Shown: piece by piece, positions 59,625 through 64,000 of the stretch
Numbering within the stretch: the stretch's first letter is position 1
Layout of the letters: every line of letters starts with the position of its first letter
Assembly: GCA_949752795.1 (NCBI GenBank)
Contig: OX457061.1
Location: forward strand, 40,022,338 to 40,086,337
Direction of reading: 5' to 3'
Source: Hyperoodon ampullatus
Lineage: Eukaryota; Chordata; Mammalia; Artiodactyla; Ziphiidae
Length of the DNA stretch: 64,000 nt
Made by a program: the position numbers and the translations under genes
The notes under the pieces: generated by a model
The model's input: the letters and a program-made list of their open reading frames with translations, nothing else
Database searches by the model: none
Told to the model about the DNA's origin: nothing

Positions 59625-62312
59625 ATGGTAATAGGAACATACATATCAATAGTCACCTTAAATGTAAATGGAGTAAATGCTCCAACCAAAAGATATAGAC
59701 TGGCTGAATGGATACATAAACAAGACCAGTATATATGCTGTCTAAAAGCGACCCACTTCAGACCTAGGGACACATACAGACTGAAAATGAGGGGATGGAA
59801 AAAGATATTCCATGCAAATGGAAATCAAAAGGAAGCTGGAGTAGCAATTCTCATATCAGACAAAATAGACTTTAAAATAAAGACTATTACAAGAGACAAA
59901 GAAGGACACTACATAATGATCAAGGGATCAATCCAAGAAGAAGACATAACAATGGTAAATATTTATGCACCCAACATAGGAGCACCTCAATCCATAAGGT
60001 AAATGCTAACAGCCATAAAGGGGAAATCGACAGTAACACAATAATAGTAGGGGACTTTAATGCCCCACTTTCACCAATGGACAGATCATCCAAAGTGAAA
60101 ATAAGTAAGGAAACACAAGCTTTAACTGACACATTAAACAAGATGGACTTAATTGATATTTATAGGACATTCCATCCAAAAACAACAGAATACACTTTCT
60201 TCTCAAGTGCTCGTGGAACATTCTCCAGGACAGAACATATCTTGGGTGACAAACCAAGTCTTGATACATTTAAGAAAATTGAAATTGTATCAAGTATCTT
60301 TTCCAACGACAAGGCTATAAGACTAAGTATCAATTACAGGAAAAAAGCTGTAAAAAATACAAACACATGGAGGGTAAACAATATGCTACTAAATAACCAA
60401 GAGATCACTGAGGAAATCAAAGAGGAAATCAAAAAGTACCCAGAAACAAATCACAATGAAAACATGATGACCCAAAACCTACAGGATGCAGCAAAAGCAG
60501 TTCTAAGAGGGAAGTTTATAGCAATACAATCTTACCTCAAGAAACAAGAAACATCTCAGATAAACAACCTACCTTATACCTAAAGCAATTAGAGAAAGAA
60601 GAACAAAAAATCCCCAAAGTTAGCAGAAGGAAAGAAATCATAAAGATCAGATCAGAAATGAAGGAAACAATAGCAGAGATCAATAAAACTAAAAGCTGGT
60701 TCTTTGAGAAGATGATAAACAAAACTGATAAACCATTAGCCAGACTCATCAAGGAAAAAAGAGAGAAGACTCAAATCAAAGAATTAGAAATGAAAAGAAG
60801 TAACAACTGACACTGTAGAAGTACAAAGGATCATGAGAGATTACTACAATCAACTATATGCCAATAAAAGGAACAACCTGGAAGAAATGGATAAATTCTT
60901 GGAAAAGCACAACCTTCTAAGACTGAACCAGGAAGAAATAGAAAATATAAATAGACCAATCACAAACACTGAAATTAAAAATGTGATTAAACAATCTTCC
61001 AACAAACAAAAGCCCAGGACCAGATGGCTTCACAGGTGAATTCTATCAAACATTTAGAGAAGAGCTAACACCTATCCTTCTCAAACTCTTCCAAAATATA
61101 GCAGAGGGAGGAACACTCTCAAACTCATTCTATGAGGCCACCATCACCCTGATATCAAAACCAGACAAAGATGTCACAAAGAAAGAAAACTACAGGCCAA
61201 TATCACTGATGAACATAGATGAAAAATGGTCACCTTATCTTTGATAAAGGAGGCAAGAGTATACAATGGAGAAAAGACAGACTCTTCAATAAGTGGTGCT
61301 GGGAAAACTGGACAGCTACATGTAAAAGAATGAAATTAGAACACTTCCTAACACCATACACAAAAATAAACTCAAAATGGATTAAAGACCTAAATGTAAG
61401 GCCAGACACTATAAAACTCTTAGAGGAAAACATAGGAAGAACACTCTTTGACATAAATTGCAGCAAGATCTTTTTTGACCCACATCCTAGAGTAATGAAA
61501 ATAAAAACAAAAATAAACAAATGGGACCTAATGAAGCTTAAAAGCTTTTGAACAACAATGTAAACCATAAACAAGACGAAAAGACAACCCTCAGAATGGG
61601 AGAAAATATTTGCAAACGAAGCAACTGACAAAGGATTAATCTCCAAAATATACAAGCATCTCATGCAGCTCAATATCTAAAAAACAAACAACGCAATCCA
61701 AAAATGGGCAGAAGACTTAAATAGGCATTTCTCCAAAGAAGATATACAGACTGCTAACAAACACATGAAAGAATGCTCAACATCATTAATCATTAGAGAA
61801 ATGCAAATCAAGACTACAATGAGATATCATCTCACACAGTCAGAATGGCCATCATCAAGAAATCTAGAAACAATAAATGCTGGAAAGGGTGTGCAGAAAA
61901 GGGAACACTCTTGCACTGCTGGTGGGAATGTGAATTGGTACAGCCACTACGGAGAACAGTATGGAGGTTCCTTAAAAAACTATAAACAGAACCACCATAT
62001 GACCCAGCAATCCCACTACTGGGCATATACCCTGAGAAAACCATAATTCAAAAAGAGACATGTACCAAAATGTTCATTGCAGCTCTATTCACAATAACCC
62101 AGAGATGGAAACAACCTAAGTGTCCATCAACAGATGAATGGATAAAGAAGATGTGGCACATATATACAATGGAATATTACTCAGCCATAAAAAGAAACGA
62201 AACTGAGCTATTTGTAATGAGGTGGATAGACCTAGAGTCTGTCATACAGAGTGAAGTAAGTCAGAAAGAGAAAAACAAATACCGTATGCTAACACATATA
62301 TATGGAATTTAA
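59625..62312 (+). pseudogene. L1 ORF2 remnant (endonuclease and part of RT)
   Basis: From ATG: the endonuclease domain with YISIVTLNVNGVNAPTKRYR, then CCLKATH where functional copies have ...ETH, so the catalytic Glu is Ala. A nonsense TAA falls at 60001, and the normal SDH motif near 60310 reads SND. After further frameshifts come YYNQLYANKRNNLEEMDKFL and [10 protein letters not shown] of the reverse transcriptase. The stretch that should carry the FADD catalytic motif is deleted. The C-terminus resumes at [20 protein letters not shown] and ends MWHIYTMEYYSAIKRNE... with a stop at 62312. Confidence 0.9.
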
Positions 62313-62631
62313 GGAAAAAAATGTCATGAAGAACCTAGGGGTAAAACAGGAATAAAGTCACAGACCTACTTGAGAATGGACTTGAGGATATGGGGAGGGG
62401 GAAGGGTAAGCTGTGACAAAGCGAAAGAGAGGCATGGACATATATACAGTACCAAACGTAAGGTAGATAGCCAGTGGGAAACAGCCGCATAGCACAGGGA
62501 GATCAGCTCGGTGCTTTGTGACCGCCTGGAGGGGTGGGATAGGGAGGGTGGGAGGGAGGGAGACGCAAGAGGGAAGGGATGTGGGAACAGATGTATATGT
62601 ATGACTGATTCACTTTGTTATAAAGCAGAAA

Positions 62632-62633
<2 letters not shown>

Positions 62634-62662
<29 letters not shown>
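62634..62662. repeat. Poly-A run at L1/L1 junction
   Basis: 29 A between aagcagaaact and tctaaaaatagagc, separating the two L1 pieces. Confidence 0.9.
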
Positions 62663-62665
<3 letters not shown>

Positions 62666-63338
62666 AAAAATAGAGCTACCATATGACCCAGCAATCCCAC
62701 TACTGGGCATATACCCATAATTCAAAAAGAGTCATGTACCACAGTGTTCACTGCAGCTCTCTTTACAATAGCCAGGACATGGAAGCAACCTAAGTGTCCA
62801 TCAACAGATGAATGGAAAAAGAAGTGACACATATGTACAATGGAGAAAGAAACAAAACTGAGTTATTTGTAGTGAGGTAGTTGGAGCTAGAGTCTGTCAT
62901 ACAGAGTGAAGTGAGTCAGAAAGACAAAAACCGTATGCTAACACATGTATATGGAAGCTGAAAAAAAAAAAAAGGTTCTGAAGAACCTAGGGGCAGGACA
63001 GGAATAAAGACGCAGACATAGAGAATGGACTTGAGGACACGGGGAGGGGGAAGGGTAAACTAGGACAAAGTGAGAGAGTGGCATGGACATATATACATTA
63101 CCAAAAGTAAAATAGATAGCTAGGGGGAAGCAGCCGCATAGCACAGGGAGATCAGCTCAGCTCGGTGCTTTGTGACCACCTAGAGGAGTGGGATAGGGAG
63201 GGTGGAAGGGAGACGCAAGAGGAAGGGGATATGGGGATATATATATATATGTATAACTGATTCACTTTGTTATAAAGCAGAAATTAACACACCATTGTAA
63301 AGCAATTATACTCCAATAAAGATGTTAAAAAAAAAAAA
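62663..63338 (+). mobile_element. L1 LINE 3' end, second direct copy (copy B)
   Basis: Repeats, in the same orientation, the last ORF2 codons (accatatgacccagcaatcc) and the entire 3' UTR already present at about 61976-62640. Unlike copy A it has the complete end: ttaacacaccattgtaaagc, aattatactccaataaagat, AATAAA at 63315-63320 and a poly-A tail. A deletion removed part of the ORF2 end near 62840. Non-coding. Confidence 0.9.
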
Positions 63339-64000
63339 GAATAAGTCACCTAAGAACTTACTGGGAAATAATAAATTCATTCTGATTTTATATACTCTGG
63401 GTAGCACTAAACAGATAAGGCCAGACACACCTTCAACAGTAATTTGAACACTGTTTCGTGGACAGAATGTACTGTGAGCTAAACCACTGTAAAAAAAAAA
63501 AAATGTAGCCTACATACAGGATCCCAAAAAGAACAACAACAAAAACACAGATTTATATAACTGTACACCTCTGTCATGCATAAGATGCTTCTGAAATGAG
63601 AACCCTGCTATCAACACTGGTACTTGGTTTTAAGAGTTTAAAGTTGTCTGGGTTTATACTTTTAGTTACATTTAGAAAATGTTCAAGCAAAATTTTTTGC
63701 AACTTTCGGAAAACTTATTAGAATGTCAACATATTTTATAATTAAAATAAAATATATAAAACCAAAAAAAGATGTTTTTTAAAAAAAGCTAAATTACAGC
63801 AATCTGAAAACCATACGTAAAATGAAGATAATTTTTAAAAATAAAATGGAAAAGAAATGAAACCCAAGACTTTAAATCTTTTAATAACCTTTATTGAAAT
63901 GTCCTAATGCAAAAAAATAATACATTTTCATTATAGAAAATATAACCATTCAGGTAAAGGCACAAAAAAGAAATAAAATTATTTTAATGAGTTTTTATAT
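63339..64000. other. Intergenic, AT-rich, nothing recognised
   Basis: 0.66 kb of very AT-rich sequence with A runs. No gene or repeat family identified; it runs off the window. Confidence 0.7.

Larger units (their letters stand above)
59280..62662 (+). mobile_element. L1 LINE, 5'-truncated, internally deleted, dead (copy A)
   Basis: Begins in the ORF1 C-terminus, continues through the ORF2 endonuclease and part of the reverse transcriptase, then jumps to the ORF2 C-terminus near 61215-61230. It ends in an L1 3' UTR (gcacagggagatcagctcgg, gggtgggatagggagggtgg) and a 29-base A run. The usual last 45 or so bases before the tail are missing. Many stops and frameshifts: an inactive copy. No clear target-site duplication found. 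Confidence 0.93.

Noticed and set aside
59625..60583. Functional L1 endonuclease gene
   Set aside because: Nonsense codon, frameshifts and loss of catalytic residues; annotated as a pseudogene.

Overview
The window is mammalian nuclear DNA, almost certainly from a cetacean. The evidence is one split vertebrate gene with GT-AG introns and four tRNA-derived CHR-type SINEs of the subfamily seen in whales and dolphins. They start with a GGCTTCCCTGGTGGCGCAG-like head and end in A- or AAAT-rich tails. L1 copies with a cetartiodactyl-type 3' end and scattered old MIR, L2 and MER5-like relics are also present. No ruminant-specific BovB or Bov-tA elements were recognised. Repeat family names are from memory of consensus sequences.

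The only gene supported is PTCH1 (Patched-1, the Hedgehog receptor), on the + strand. Positions 1-10223 are the 3' part of intron 2; coding exons 1 and 2 lie upstream of the window. Exons 3 to 23 are all present between 10224 and 45984, each with consensus splice sites and the same length as the human exon. Exon 23 is the exception: its coding part is 15 bases longer. The frame is open throughout, encoding from about residue 132 to the stop: extracellular domain 1, the sterol-sensing domain (TM2-6), the middle cytoplasmic loop, TM7, extracellular domain 2, TM8-12 and the cytoplasmic tail. The 3' UTR runs from 45985 to about 49400, with an AATAAA at 49378.

From about 49400 to 64000 is intergenic DNA. 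It holds two adjacent DNA-transposon relics, two CHR SINEs, antisense L1 pieces, and at 59280-63338 a decayed L1 with an internal deletion followed directly by a second L1 3' end. No other gene, RNA gene or CRISPR array is visible.

The most unusual structure is a perfect inverted repeat in intron 15: two 162-base arms (26019-26180 and 26458-26619) around a 277-base spacer, matching no repeat family I recognise. Other points to check are a CpG-rich patch in intron 15 (29120-29795), conserved-looking non-coding blocks in introns 2 and 20, a paired octamer in intron 5, an L1 fragment inside the 3' UTR, and a Met-to-Thr change at the start of exon 19. I found no previously undescribed gene system.
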